64,000 nucleotides of DNA from CBDBBY01 sp965205055. Lineage in GTDB: Bacteria; Pseudomonadota; Alphaproteobacteria; Rhodobacterales; Rhodobacteraceae. A program made the position numbers and the translations under genes. Under the pieces are notes generated by a model. The model made no database searches. It saw only the letters and a list, made by a program, of their open reading frames with translations, and was not told the DNA's origin. Below, one piece after another: positions 35,124 through 44,728 of this stretch. Positions within the stretch are counted from its first letter, which is position 1, and the number at the start of each line of letters is the position of its first letter. The stretch is taken from assembly GCA_965205055.1 (NCBI GenBank), contig OZ242030.1:1922001-1986000 (forward strand), given 5' to 3'.

Positions 35124-36395
35124 ATGCCGGCCCATCCCGACCTGCTCGCGCAGAGTGCGCAATTCGAACGGAAACTGCATCAGCTCGCGCCCAATGCGTA
35201 CGCAGCTGTCGGCTACGCGGCCTCGAACGTTCATATGCTGGTCGGATCCAGCGGCGTGGTGGTGATCGATACGACCGAAACAACGCAAGCCGCCGAGAAC
35301 ATATTGGCCGACTTCCGGCAAATCTGCGGGCTTCCGGTGACCACGATCATCTACACCCATTCCCACCGCGACCACATTTCCGGAGCGACCGTCTTTGCCG
35401 AAGGCCGCGACGTCGAGTTGATTGCGGCGGACAACTTCGCCTCCGATCTGGTGGACGTCGACAGCACCCGCCCGGCGCCGAACGCGGCGCTGATGGCCCG
35501 GACGAAGCGGCAGTTCGGCTTCACTCTCGCGCCGGACGAGCGAGTCAGCCTCGGCGTGGGACCCGGCGACCGCCCGATGAAAGGCATGGGCGCAGGGTAC
35601 ATTGAACCGACGCTGCGGATTTCCGAAACCACGAAGATCACCCGCGTGGGCTTCGAATTGGAATTGGCCAAGGCTCCGGGCGAAACGCCCGATCACCTCG
35701 TTGTCTGGTGGGCGCGGAAACGGATCCTGTTCAGCGGCGACAATTTTTACCATGCCTTCCCCAACCTCTATGCCATTCGCGGCACGCCTTACCGGGATTT
35801 CGACGCTTGGGCAGACACGATGGACCAGTTGATGGCCTATGAAGCTGAAATCCTGGCACCCGGACATACCAGTCCGGTCATCGGCGCAGCGGCCATTCGC
35901 CAGACACTGACGGATTACCGCGACGCGATCCGGCACGTGGTGGCCGAAACCGTCGCAGGCATGAACGAGGGTCTGGACCCAGTCACGATCGCGGCCGACT
36001 TGCGCTTGCCCGACGACTTGGCCAATAAACCCTATCTTCAAGAATTCTATGGCCACATCGGCTACGCCTCGCGCGCCTACTTCGCGGGAACTCTCGGCTG
36101 GTTCGACGGCAATCCGACCAGCCTCGGACAGCTTCCCGCCGCAGCCGAGTCCGCCAAAATCATCGACCTCGCAGGCGGCGCAGGTACCGTCTTGGCCGCG
36201 GCCGAAGCGGCCGTTCAAAGCGGGGAACCGCAATGGGCGATGGAACTGGCCGACCGCCTGATCGCGGCGAACGCCGAATCTGATGCGGCGCGACAGATCA
36301 AGGCGCAAGCCATGCGGGCGCTTGCCGATCAAACGCGCAACGCGCCAACGCGGAATTACTATCTGCTTTCGGCGCGGGAACTGGAAAAGCTTTGA
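35124..36395 (+). CDS. alkyl-sulfatase-like metallo-beta-lactamase-fold hydrolase
   Basis: A 423-residue protein. THSHRDH at residues 78-84 is the zinc site of the metallo-beta-lactamase fold. GDNFYHAFPNLYAIRG and LAPGHTSPVIG resemble SdsA/BDS1-type alkyl sulfatases, and a helical dimerisation-like domain follows (about 280-420). The usual C-terminal SCP2-like domain is absent, so the protein is about 200 residues shorter than SdsA1. No signal peptide was seen. It starts nine bases after the regulator. Sulfate ester hydrolysis is plausible but not proven. Confidence 0.75.
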   Translation: MPAHPDLLAQSAQFERKLHQLAPNAYAAVGYAASNVHMLVGSSGVVVIDTTETTQAAENILADFRQICGLPVTTIIYTHSHRDHISGATVFAEGRDVELIAADNFASDLVDVDSTRPAPNAALMARTKRQFGFTLAPDERVSLGVGPGDRPMKGMGAGYIEPTLRISETTKITRVGFELELAKAPGETPDHLVVWWARKRILFSGDNFYHAFPNLYAIRGTPYRDFDAWADTMDQLMAYEAEILAPGHTSPVIGAAAIRQTLTDYRDAIRHVVAETVAGMNEGLDPVTIAADLRLPDDLANKPYLQEFYGHIGYASRAYFAGTLGWFDGNPTSLGQLPAAAESAKIIDLAGGAGTVLAAAEAAVQSGEPQWAMELADRLIAANAESDAARQIKAQAMRALADQTRNAPTRNYYLLSARELEKL

Positions 36396-36413
36396 CGAAA
36401 GAAAGGCGGCGAA

Positions 36414-37616
36414 ATGCCCCAAGGACCTAACGCGCTTGCCCGGAGCGGCCTTCCCCTGTTCTTTGAACTGCAGAACCCGAAGGACGTCGGCATCGCATCG
36501 CCCGAAACAAGAATGGGCGACAGCCTTCGAACATGGGTGCGCTCCCTTTCGGTGTTTCAAAAGGAAGCGCTGGTTGCGTCTTCGCGCACGGGCCGAGTTT
36601 GGCGGCTGGCTTCCGACGAAGGGCCTTATCTTGACGGCCATGATGCCGCACCTTGCCCGTTGGCGTTCCTGAGCGTGGGCATGATTGCCAGCTACATGAA
36701 CGAGATCACGGCGCTTGCGAAATTGCAGAGCGTGGTCATTCGGCAGCTCAATCTCACGCAAGACAATTTTTACACGATGACGGGCTCGATGCCGAAACGA
36801 ACGATGGTCGGCGGAGCCTTGCCCGTGGAGCTTCGGGTCGAGATCGACTGCGACCTGGATGACGCGGCCTTAACGCAGTTTTTGATGAACGCGGTGCATG
36901 CGTCCCCGCTCAACGGTCTGATGCGCGGTCAGCTTGAAAGCCTGTTCAGTTTGACGAAAAACGGGGGCGAACTGCAGCCGGCGAAGGCATCGCGGCTGAA
37001 GGGGCCGGTCTGCCCGGATCCGGGCGATCGCTTTTCCGCCGCGAACCCGGGAAGCGACACCGCGACGCTGACGCTCTGCTGGCCCAAAGGCATCACCCCT
37101 AAAAAGGCCGTCGAGCGCGGAACCTCCGCCGCCGGGTCGTCGCTGGCGGCCGAACAGAACAGGCAACTGAACATCGGGGCGACCTGCGCAATGCGCGAAG
37201 ACGGCATGAAGGAAATTGTGCAACTGCAATATTCGCCCCACGGCACTTCGTTCAACTTTCTGTCCGAAGAAGCCCCGGAAAACGGCGGACTTGGCCGGGC
37301 GCCAGATGCCAACAGCTACATCAGCGCCGGCATCGGGTTCTGCTTCATGACCCAGTTCGGGCGTTTCGTGAAGATGCTCGACCTTGATCTTTCCGACTAT
37401 CGGATCGTTCAGGACAGTCATTTTTCATTGGGCGGCGCGTCCGGCGGCACTGGAAAGGCCGGCTCGGCGGATCCGTTGGAAACTCACGTGTATCTCGAGA
37501 CCGGCGAAAGCGACGACACGGCGCGCGAAATGCTCGATATTTCCGAGCAAACCTGCTTTCTGCATGCCTTTTGCCGGACGGATCTCAAGACGAAGCTCAG
37601 AGTTCAGCGGGTTTGA
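36414..37616 (+). CDS. OsmC-like protein with two OsmC domains
   Basis: A 400-residue protein twice the length of a normal OsmC/Ohr. The first domain contains PCPLAFLSVGMIASYMNE (cysteine near residue 81). The second contains ISAGIGFCFMTQFGRF near 300-315 and TCFLHAFCR near the end. OsmC proteins reduce organic hydroperoxides with such cysteines or bind thiol compounds. The function of the fused form is unknown to me. It follows the sulfatase-like gene by 18 bases and likely shares the GntR-controlled transcript. Confidence 0.75.
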   Translation: MPQGPNALARSGLPLFFELQNPKDVGIASPETRMGDSLRTWVRSLSVFQKEALVASSRTGRVWRLASDEGPYLDGHDAAPCPLAFLSVGMIASYMNEITALAKLQSVVIRQLNLTQDNFYTMTGSMPKRTMVGGALPVELRVEIDCDLDDAALTQFLMNAVHASPLNGLMRGQLESLFSLTKNGGELQPAKASRLKGPVCPDPGDRFSAANPGSDTATLTLCWPKGITPKKAVERGTSAAGSSLAAEQNRQLNIGATCAMREDGMKEIVQLQYSPHGTSFNFLSEEAPENGGLGRAPDANSYISAGIGFCFMTQFGRFVKMLDLDLSDYRIVQDSHFSLGGASGGTGKAGSADPLETHVYLETGESDDTAREMLDISEQTCFLHAFCRTDLKTKLRVQRV

Positions 37617-37830
37617 GGTTCGCTTGACCGATCGCCTGCAGCATGTCCGTCAGCCAGTGACAGTGCGGGCATTGAGGAACGAAAGACAGCAAATCGGACT
37701 TGTCGCCACGCACTGCCTGACCGGTTGCCTTCGTAACCGCAACATCATGGTTGAGATACAGATGAGTAGATGGTGAGTCGAAACCCGGAAGGACTCCCGG
37801 TTTCGTGCCGATGCGCGCTCAATGCGGCAA
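37597..37830 (-). pseudogene. conserved-looking C-terminal fragment with a CPHCH motif
   Basis: The minus strand reads PGVLPGFDSPSTHLYLNHD, VTKATGQAVRGDKSDLL, FVPQCPHCHWL and ends with a stop at 37597, overlapping the OsmC 3' end. Upstream a TGA closes the frame near 37829. Codon pattern and motif look protein-coding. No family recognised; CPHCH could bind metal. Probably the tail of a lost gene. Confidence 0.35.
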
Positions 37831-38238
37831 CTGGAAAGATCTCAAGCGATTGAACTCTCGGAGGAATTGGGTGATTTTCGAATGACGCTGCACCGAACCA
37901 ATTCCCGGGATGTTCACAGTGCTCTCCTCGACCGACGCACTCAGCCGCCATGGTTCCGAATGTCGAGAAAGAGCAGAAAAGGCACGAGCCAATATAGGCA
38001 AAACTGGATTGCGCACGATTCAATCGTATGGCATTGTCGTTCGGAGTCCGACAGACAACCAAGGATCCATCTGGAAGAATCCCAATTCGATCTTTTGTCA
38101 GGGTGCCGAAAAATCTTGCCGAAATCGCGCTGCAAAAAGTGATTGGGCGCAATTTCTGGTCAAAGCTGGCGCGAAGTCTTGATGTCTATCGCTCGAATCC
38201 CGCACCTAGGACCAAATCAAACTCGCAAGGAGGATAAT
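37831..38238. other. region upstream of the large plus-strand operon
   Basis: About 400 bases without a recognised gene. It must contain the promoter of the ABC binding-protein gene, which starts the long operon. No clear sigma-70 box was picked out by eye. The AAGGAGG just before 38239 is that gene's ribosome site. Confidence 0.4.
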
Positions 38239-39492
38239 ATGCGAATGAAGTATCTAGCGGCATTGAGCGCGGCGGCGCTCGTGTCCGTCGGCGTGGCGAA
38301 TGCCCAATCCGTGAAGGTCGGCGTGCTTTCTACTCTTGAGGGAACCTATACTGTTCTTGGAGAAGACGGCATTCGCGGACTCCAGGTTGCCTTGGATAAG
38401 GTCGGCGGCATGGCCGGCGGCCGCGAAATTGAACTCGTGATTGCGCCGACCGACGCCAGCCCGGACAGCGCCGTGCGTGCTGCGCGGAAAGTGGTGGAGC
38501 AGGATGGCGTCGAAATCGTCATCGGTCCACTTTCGGGGTCCGAAGGAATCGCAATTCGCGACTATTCGAAGACCCAGCCTCAGACGACATTCATCAACGG
38601 CATTTCCGGGGCTCAGGAAACGACCTATGTCGATCCGTCCGAAAACTTCTTCCGCTACAATATGGACGGAGCGCAGTGGTCGACGGGGCTCGGCTCCTAC
38701 ATCTACAATGAGAAGGGCTATGAGACGATCGCCACAGTCGGCGAGGACTATTCTTTCATCTACACTCAGGTTTTCGGCCTTGCATTGGAATACTGCCAGG
38801 CAGGCGGCGAAATCACCGAACGCTTTTGGGTTCCGCTCGGAACGAAGGATTTCGCATCGATTATCGCTGCGCTGCCGGACGACGTTGACGCCATCTATCT
38901 CGGCCTTGGCGGCGGCGATGCCGTCAACTTCCTCAACCAGTATCAACAGGCAGGCGGCGACGCCAACCTGGTGGGCGGGACGATCATGGTCGATGGCTCG
39001 GTTCTGTCCTCGAAAGGCTCTGCCAAAGAGGCGCTGGTCGGCGTTCCTTCGTCCGGCCCGCAGGCAGATGATTGGGACAATCCGAATTGGCAGGCTTACG
39101 TCAAGCACTATCAGGACCTCTTTCCGCCCGAAAAGCGCTTCCCGTCGCCATCGCTGCTCGCGACTGGCTATTACAATGCGACCACTGCAATGGCGCGCTG
39201 CTTGGATGAAGTGGGCGGCGACCTGTCCGACGGCCAGTCTGCGTTCCGCGGGTGCCTTGCCAATCTGGTCATGGACGATGCGCCGAATGGCCGGATCGCG
39301 TTGGACGAAAACCGGCAGGCGATCGGCACCAACTTCATTACGGAGGTTGTCGAACTTGACGACGGCACGCTGTCCAACAAGCTCGTAAAGGTCGTCGGCG
39401 ATGTCAACCAGACGCTTGGGTTCGACAAGGATACGTTTGCGAGCATCGGCCTTCCAAGCCGGGAAGTTCCCGAGTGCAAGACTTCTTATTGA
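38239..39492 (+). CDS. ABC transporter substrate-binding protein (branched-chain amino-acid/Peri_BP_6 type)
   Basis: A 417-residue periplasmic protein with a signal peptide (LAALSAAALVSVGVANAQ). It shows the two-lobed LivJ-like pattern: VKVGVLSTLEGTYTVLG, GREIELVIAPTDASPD, IGPLSGSEGIAIRDYSK and TVGEDYSFIYTQVFGL. ATG at 38239 follows AAGGAGG. In this family aromatic acids, amides or urea are common ligands as well as amino acids. It is separated from the permease genes by a strong hairpin. It begins the ~20-kb operon, so its ligand is probably the pathway substrate. Confidence 0.9.
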   Translation: MRMKYLAALSAAALVSVGVANAQSVKVGVLSTLEGTYTVLGEDGIRGLQVALDKVGGMAGGREIELVIAPTDASPDSAVRAARKVVEQDGVEIVIGPLSGSEGIAIRDYSKTQPQTTFINGISGAQETTYVDPSENFFRYNMDGAQWSTGLGSYIYNEKGYETIATVGEDYSFIYTQVFGLALEYCQAGGEITERFWVPLGTKDFASIIAALPDDVDAIYLGLGGGDAVNFLNQYQQAGGDANLVGGTIMVDGSVLSSKGSAKEALVGVPSSGPQADDWDNPNWQAYVKHYQDLFPPEKRFPSPSLLATGYYNATTAMARCLDEVGGDLSDGQSAFRGCLANLVMDDAPNGRIALDENRQAIGTNFITEVVELDDGTLSNKLVKVVGDVNQTLGFDKDTFASIGLPSREVPECKTSY

Positions 39493-39505
39493 AGGCACGC
39501 AGCTA

Positions 39506-39536
39506 GGCTTTCCGGGCCAATCCGGCCCGGAAAGCC
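39506..39536 (+). promoter_or_regulatory. strong hairpin between ABC binding protein and permease genes
   Basis: GGCTTTCCGGGCC (39506-39518) and GGCCCGGAAAGCC (39524-39536) form a perfect 13-bp stem with a five-base loop, 13 bases after the stop. No T-run follows. Likely an mRNA stabiliser or partial terminator giving more binding protein than permease. Confidence 0.65.
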
Positions 39537-39706
39537 CTGCGGCGCTTTCGCGATTCGAGACTGACTGGCGGGCTTGCTGAACCCACAGCTCTTTCGTAAT
39601 TTGCAATGAACTAGCTGGAATTCAATGTGATTGCTCTGGGGAGGGCGGCTCGGATGGCTCGATGCCGTTGCAATAGCGGAAGCGCTCCGCAGCCGGCGGC
39701 AGCGCG

Positions 39707-40717
39707 GTGAGACGGTTCGTAGATCGACATCCTCTATGGTCCAGCGTGATCTTCGTAGCCGCCGCGGCTCTCCTTTGGGCGATCTTTGCAATTTGGCCGG
39801 ATTGGCTGACGGATCTGATCGGCCGAAAAAAGGTTTTTCTGAATGCCCTCTTCAACGGAATAACCCTCGGCGGCCTCTACTTTCTCGTTGCCAGCGGGTT
39901 CACACTCATATTCGGATTGATGCGCAATGTGAATCTGGCCCACGGATCCCTCTATCTGTTGGGCGGATACATCGGGTACGAGATTGCGGATCTCACCGGA
40001 TTGTGGCTGCTGGCATTTCCGGTCGCATTCGTAGCCGTCGGGGCGTTGGGGGTGCTCCTGCAAATCTTCGTCTTCCGGAAAATGGAGGGGCAGGACTTGC
40101 GCCAGACGCTTGTCACGATCGGAATTTCAATCGTGATGGCGGATTTGATGCTTTGGATATGGGGCGGCGATTTCTACAACATTGTGCCTCCAGATTGGCT
40201 CAACGGGCCGATGAACACGTTCTTCGTAACCGCGGTAAAACGCTCCGGCGATCTTGTATTTCTGAAATACCCGCTGGTCCGCGTTGTAATCTTCGCCGCA
40301 TCGGTCGCAGTCGGCATCGGCATGTGGCTGCTCTTGAATCGCACCCGCATTGGCATGTTGATCCGCGCAGGCGTGGATGATCGCGACATGCTGTCGGCGA
40401 CGGGAGCCCGCATCCAGCTTGTTTTTGTCTTCGTGTTCGCGTTCGGCGCCGGACTTGCCGGAATCGCAGGCGTGGTCGGCGGCACATTTCAATCGGTCGC
40501 ACCCGGCGAGGACATTCGCTTCCTTCTGGCGTCGCTGGTCGTTGTCATCGTCGGCGGCATGGGGTCGATCCCCGGGGCGGCGCTCGGGGCGCTGTTGATC
40601 GGCTTGGCCGAGCAGTTCGGATCGGTCTATTTCCCGACATATGCGGTTGTTTTGACATTCTTGATCATGGTTCTCGTGCTGGCGTTCCGCCCGCGGGGAC
40701 TCATGGGCAGGGGGTGA
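39707..40717 (+). CDS. ABC transporter permease, LivH type
   Basis: A 336-residue inner-membrane protein starting at GTG (39707). Typical LivH features are NGITLGGLYFLVASGFTLIFG, MRNVNLAHGSLYLLGGY and VVIVGGMGSIPGAALGALLIG. It has an N-terminal extension with an extra membrane helix compared with E. coli LivH. It forms the membrane channel with the LivM-type protein encoded three bases downstream. Confidence 0.92.
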   Translation: MRRFVDRHPLWSSVIFVAAAALLWAIFAIWPDWLTDLIGRKKVFLNALFNGITLGGLYFLVASGFTLIFGLMRNVNLAHGSLYLLGGYIGYEIADLTGLWLLAFPVAFVAVGALGVLLQIFVFRKMEGQDLRQTLVTIGISIVMADLMLWIWGGDFYNIVPPDWLNGPMNTFFVTAVKRSGDLVFLKYPLVRVVIFAASVAVGIGMWLLLNRTRIGMLIRAGVDDRDMLSATGARIQLVFVFVFAFGAGLAGIAGVVGGTFQSVAPGEDIRFLLASLVVVIVGGMGSIPGAALGALLIGLAEQFGSVYFPTYAVVLTFLIMVLVLAFRPRGLMGRG

Positions 40718-40720
40718 TCC

Positions 40721-41782
40721 ATGGCCGTCGTGGAAAGCGAGATCGCAACCGAGGAATCGTCTGGCCGGAGTTGGCTTGAACGCATCCCGGCAACATATTG
40801 GATTGTCGGATTCTTGCTCGTTGTGATGCCGACCTTCGCTTCCGACTTCGTCCTCTACCAGATATTCGGCTGGTCATTCATTCTCGGCGTGATCGCCCTC
40901 AGCCTCGTTTTGCTAGGCGGCTACGGCGGTATGGTCAGTCTTGCCCAGATGACGATGGCCGGGTGCGCCGGATACCTGCTGGCGATATTGGGTCCAAGCG
41001 CGATCACCGGCATCTCCCTGGGCTGGCCATGGTATGTTGCGATCCCGATCGCATTGTGCGTCGCCATCGCGCTCGGCACTCTCACAGGCTGGCTCGCAGT
41101 GCGGACCGAGGGAATTTATACAATCATGATCACGCTCGCGATCGCCGCCGCGTTCTTCTATTTCACACGTCAGAACTATACGATTTTCAACGGTTTTTCC
41201 GGGTTCAACGGCGTTTTGCCTCCGATGCTTTTCGGCGTCGATTGGCGCAGCCCGATCGCCTTTTACTATCTCTCGCTTTTTTGGGCGGTCGTTGCCTATT
41301 TCGTCGTGCTTTACATTACCCGCGCGCCGTTCGGCCTCGCGCTGCAGGGAGTCCGCGACAATCAACGACGGATGTCTGCGCTCGGCTACAACGCGACGGC
41401 GCATCGCGTCGCGGCCTACGCATTCGCCGCGCTTATCGCCGGTGTGGGCGGCATCCTTCTGACTTGGCAATCGGGGCAAATTTCGCCCGGAACCGTTGGA
41501 ATCGGACCCGCTATCGACATACTTGTCATCGCGGTCATCGGGGGCTTGAGCCATCCGGTCGGCGCGTTCATTGGAGCATTCATATACGTGATCCTCAAAA
41601 CTTTCGCACTTGATGCGCTGGTCGCGGTGGGCTTGGCCGGCGAACGGTTTCAGCTTCTCATCGGGCTGGGATTCCTGATTATCGTTTTCTGGTCTCCGGA
41701 TGGAATCCTCGGGCTTTGGAAGCGGTGGCGCGAAAGCAGAAAAATTGACCGGCTGCTTGACGGCGGGAGCGAACAGCCGTGA
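40721..41782 (+). CDS. ABC transporter permease, LivM type
   Basis: A 353-residue membrane protein. Conserved LivM elements are GGYGGMVSLAQMTMAG, GWLAVRTEGIYTIMITLAIA, GLALQGVRDNQRRMSALGYN and VIAVIGGLSHPVGAFIGAF. The stop overlaps the GTG of the next gene (GTGA). Confidence 0.92.
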   Translation: MAVVESEIATEESSGRSWLERIPATYWIVGFLLVVMPTFASDFVLYQIFGWSFILGVIALSLVLLGGYGGMVSLAQMTMAGCAGYLLAILGPSAITGISLGWPWYVAIPIALCVAIALGTLTGWLAVRTEGIYTIMITLAIAAAFFYFTRQNYTIFNGFSGFNGVLPPMLFGVDWRSPIAFYYLSLFWAVVAYFVVLYITRAPFGLALQGVRDNQRRMSALGYNATAHRVAAYAFAALIAGVGGILLTWQSGQISPGTVGIGPAIDILVIAVIGGLSHPVGAFIGAFIYVILKTFALDALVAVGLAGERFQLLIGLGFLIIVFWSPDGILGLWKRWRESRKIDRLLDGGSEQP

Positions 41783-42570
41783 ACATCCCCGTCAATGTCT
41801 CCGACCGTCTCAGCGCCGCCGGCACCGCGAACGCGCTTGAGCTCCGCGGAGTTTCGAAGCTGTTCGGGGCCTTGGCGGCGCTTCAGGACATCAACATTAC
41901 GGTCAAGCCCGGGGAGCGCCGCGCGGTGCTCGGCTCGAACGGCGCGGGCAAAACCACGCTCTTCAACTGCATCACCGGAGATTTTCTGGCCACGACAGGG
42001 AACATTCGCTTTTTCGGCGAGGACATCTCCGATTTTCCTCCCCATGATCGAATTCGTCGGGGATTGCGCCGCACCTACCAGATTTCGCTGCTTTTCACCG
42101 GGCTGAGCGTAATCGACAACGTCTACCTTGCCTGCGTGGGCGTCTCGCGCAGCCGGTTCTCCTTCCTGCGACCGGGCCGGAAGGACGCGCTGCTGGCATC
42201 GGCCGACAATCTTGTGGACGTGGTTCATTTGACCGACGAGCGCGACACGCAGGTGGCAAACCTGTCCTACGGCCAGCAGCGCCAGCTTGAAATCGCGATG
42301 GCGCTTGCCGGCGCGCCGCGGTTCGTCTTGTTCGACGAGCCCGCCGCAGGCCTCTCGCCGCCCGAACGCAGCGAGCTTGTGGAAATCCTGACCAGCCTGC
42401 CCGCGCACATGGGTTACATCATCATCGAGCATGACATGGACGTGGCGCTCAGGGTCGCCGAAAGCGTGACGATGATGCACAACGGCCGGATATTCAAAGA
42501 AGGGAAACCCGCGGAAATCGAAGAGGATCCGGAAGTTCAGGCGCTCTATCTCGGGAGTGAGGATGGCTGA
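41779..42570 (+). CDS. ABC transporter ATPase, LivG type
   Basis: A 263-residue ATPase. Walker A GSNGAGKT is at residues 53-60, the signature is LSYGQQRQLEIA, and Walker B FVLFDEPAAGLSP is followed by the switch histidine in IIIEHDMDV. GTG start at 41779 overlaps the LivM stop. Works as a heterodimer with the next ATPase. Confidence 0.93.
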   Translation: MNIPVNVSDRLSAAGTANALELRGVSKLFGALAALQDINITVKPGERRAVLGSNGAGKTTLFNCITGDFLATTGNIRFFGEDISDFPPHDRIRRGLRRTYQISLLFTGLSVIDNVYLACVGVSRSRFSFLRPGRKDALLASADNLVDVVHLTDERDTQVANLSYGQQRQLEIAMALAGAPRFVLFDEPAAGLSPPERSELVEILTSLPAHMGYIIIEHDMDVALRVAESVTMMHNGRIFKEGKPAEIEEDPEVQALYLGSEDG

Positions 42571-44728
42571 GCGAAGCAGCACCCCCGCGCTGGAGGTTCG
42601 CGACCTCAATGTCTACTACGGACATTCGCATGCGCTGCAAGGCGTTACGCTGCGGCTGGACCGCGGCGTGCTTTCCGTCGTGGGCCGGAACGGCATGGGC
42701 AAGACCACTCTGTGCATGGCGATCATGGGTCTTGTCCCGGTGGCTTCGGGAGACATCTCGTTCAACGGCCGGTCACTCGTTGGCAAGAGCCCGGCCGAGA
42801 TCGCGCGGCTGGGCATCGGCTACATTCCGCAAGGGAGGCGACTTTGGCCGTCGCTCACGGTCGATGAACACCTTCGCCTGGTCGGCGGCCAAGGCGGCGC
42901 GTGGTCGCGGGAACGGATTTATTCAACTTTCCCAAGACTTGCGGAACGGAAATCCAACGGCGGCGCGCAATTGTCGGGCGGCGAGCAGCAAATGCTCGCC
43001 ATCGCGAGGGCGCTCCTGCTGAACCCGAAACTGCTTGTCATGGATGAGCCGACGGAAGGCTTGGCTCCCGTCATCGTTCAGCAGGTCGAAGACATGCTCG
43101 TCCGCCTGGGACAAGAGGGCGGCATCGAGGTTCTGGTGATCGAGCAGAACATCGGCGTAGCCTGCGCCGTGGCCGAAAGCATCGGCATCATGGTCAACGG
43201 TCGAATCAATCGAGTCATGGAGAGCAACGTTCTGGCCGGCAACCGAAACCTTCAGCAGGCAATGCTGGGCGTCGGCCGTCACGCCCATGATGAAACTCCC
43301 GACGCAGCGCTCGGCGAGGAGATGCCGGCGCCGAAGCGCTCGGCCGAGCTTTTGCGGATTTACATGTCCAATCCGTCGACGCCGTCGCGCTGGTCTCGCC
43401 CAGTGCCGACGCGCGTGATTGAAGGTTCCGCGCGGACGATGACGCCGGAGCCGGTTGCGAAACCTGCGAGTGTTTCGTTCTCGCGTTCCGGCGGAACCGG
43501 AGTCGTCCTTGTCTGCGGGACGCTGGATACCAAAGGCTCTGAACTGAGATACATTCGCGATATCATCAAGGGCGAGGGCGTAAATGTCCGCATGGTCGAT
43601 CTCTCGACTTCGGGCAAACCGTCGGGCGCAGACATCCCGCCTTACGTCGTTGCGGGGTTTCATCCGCGCGGGGCGGCCGGAGTCTTCACCGGCGACCGGG
43701 GGTCGGCGGTCGCGGCGATGACCGAATCGTTCGAACGCTGGATGAAGCATCAAGACAATGTCGCAGGCGTGATTTCGGCCGGCGGCTCGGGCGGCACGGC
43801 CTTGGCGGCTCCCGCATTTCGATCACTGAAGGTCGGCGTGCCGAAATTCATCGTCTCAACGGTGGCGAGCGGCAGCACGGAACAGTACGTCGGTCCGTCG
43901 GACATCACGATGATGCATTCGGTCGCGGATATTCAGGGGCTCAATTCGATTTCGCGCGAGGTCTTGGCAAATGGCGCGCATGCGATCGTCGGCATGGTAA
44001 AGGGACAGCGGCGGCGCGCGTCCGATGACGTCAAGCCTGCCGTCGGCCTCACGATGTTCGGCGTGACCACGCCCTGCGTGCAAATGGTGAGCGATGCATT
44101 GCAGGGGGACTTTGATTGCCTGGTCTTCCACGCCACCGGAACAGGCGGCCGATCGATGGAAAGGCTTCTCGACAACGGGATGTTGTCGGCCGTAATCGAT
44201 CTGACCACCACAGAGATCTGCGACATGTTCGCCGGGGGAATTTTCGCTGCCGATGAAGACCGGTTCGGCGCGGCGGTCCGGTCCGGCCTGCCCTATATCG
44301 GATCCTGCGGCGCCCTTGACATGGTGAACTTCAACGCGCCCGATACCGTGCCCGAGCGCTATCGCGGTCGCACCTTCTACGAGCACAACCCTCAGATCAC
44401 GCTGATGCGCACCACGGCGGAGGAGAACGCTCAGATGGGCCGCTGGATCGGCCAGCGGCTCAATCAAATGACTGGACCGGTCCGCTTTTTCCTGCCCGAA
44501 GGCGGAGTATCGCTTCTAGATGCGCCGGGGCAGCCATTCTGGGACCCCGAGGCTGATGCCGCATTGTTCAGGGCGCTGGAGGAAACTGTTCGTCCCAGCT
44601 CAAGCCGCCAGCTCGTACGGGTTCCGAATAATATCAACGACCCGGAATTCGCTCAACTGGCCGTCAAGACATTCAGAGAGTTCCACTCGGCCGGGCGACG
44701 CGTGAGCGTCGGAGAAAGCCATGTTTGA
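42563..44728 (+). CDS. fusion: LivF-type ABC ATPase + Tm-1-like (UPF0261) domain
   Basis: A 721-residue fusion. Residues 1-~240 are a complete LivF ATPase: Walker A GRNGMGKT at 41-48, signature LSGGEQQM near 140, Walker B LLVMDEPTEGLAP near 158, and VIEQN. A poorly conserved linker (~240-310) leads to a Tm-1-like/UPF0261 domain: VVLVCGTLDTKGSELRYI, GFHPRGAAGVFTGDRG, GVISAGGSGGTALAAPAFR, and FHATGTGGRSMERL. Tm-1 domains bind ATP and resemble decarboxylase-like folds; their bacterial role is unknown. ATG at 42563 has GGGAG upstream and overlaps the LivG end by eight bases. The fusion ties uptake physically to an unexplained enzyme-like domain. Confidence 0.88.
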   Translation: MAERSSTPALEVRDLNVYYGHSHALQGVTLRLDRGVLSVVGRNGMGKTTLCMAIMGLVPVASGDISFNGRSLVGKSPAEIARLGIGYIPQGRRLWPSLTVDEHLRLVGGQGGAWSRERIYSTFPRLAERKSNGGAQLSGGEQQMLAIARALLLNPKLLVMDEPTEGLAPVIVQQVEDMLVRLGQEGGIEVLVIEQNIGVACAVAESIGIMVNGRINRVMESNVLAGNRNLQQAMLGVGRHAHDETPDAALGEEMPAPKRSAELLRIYMSNPSTPSRWSRPVPTRVIEGSARTMTPEPVAKPASVSFSRSGGTGVVLVCGTLDTKGSELRYIRDIIKGEGVNVRMVDLSTSGKPSGADIPPYVVAGFHPRGAAGVFTGDRGSAVAAMTESFERWMKHQDNVAGVISAGGSGGTALAAPAFRSLKVGVPKFIVSTVASGSTEQYVGPSDITMMHSVADIQGLNSISREVLANGAHAIVGMVKGQRRRASDDVKPAVGLTMFGVTTPCVQMVSDALQGDFDCLVFHATGTGGRSMERLLDNGMLSAVIDLTTTEICDMFAGGIFAADEDRFGAAVRSGLPYIGSCGALDMVNFNAPDTVPERYRGRTFYEHNPQITLMRTTAEENAQMGRWIGQRLNQMTGPVRFFLPEGGVSLLDAPGQPFWDPEADAALFRALEETVRPSSSRQLVRVPNNINDPEFAQLAVKTFREFHSAGRRVSVGESHV

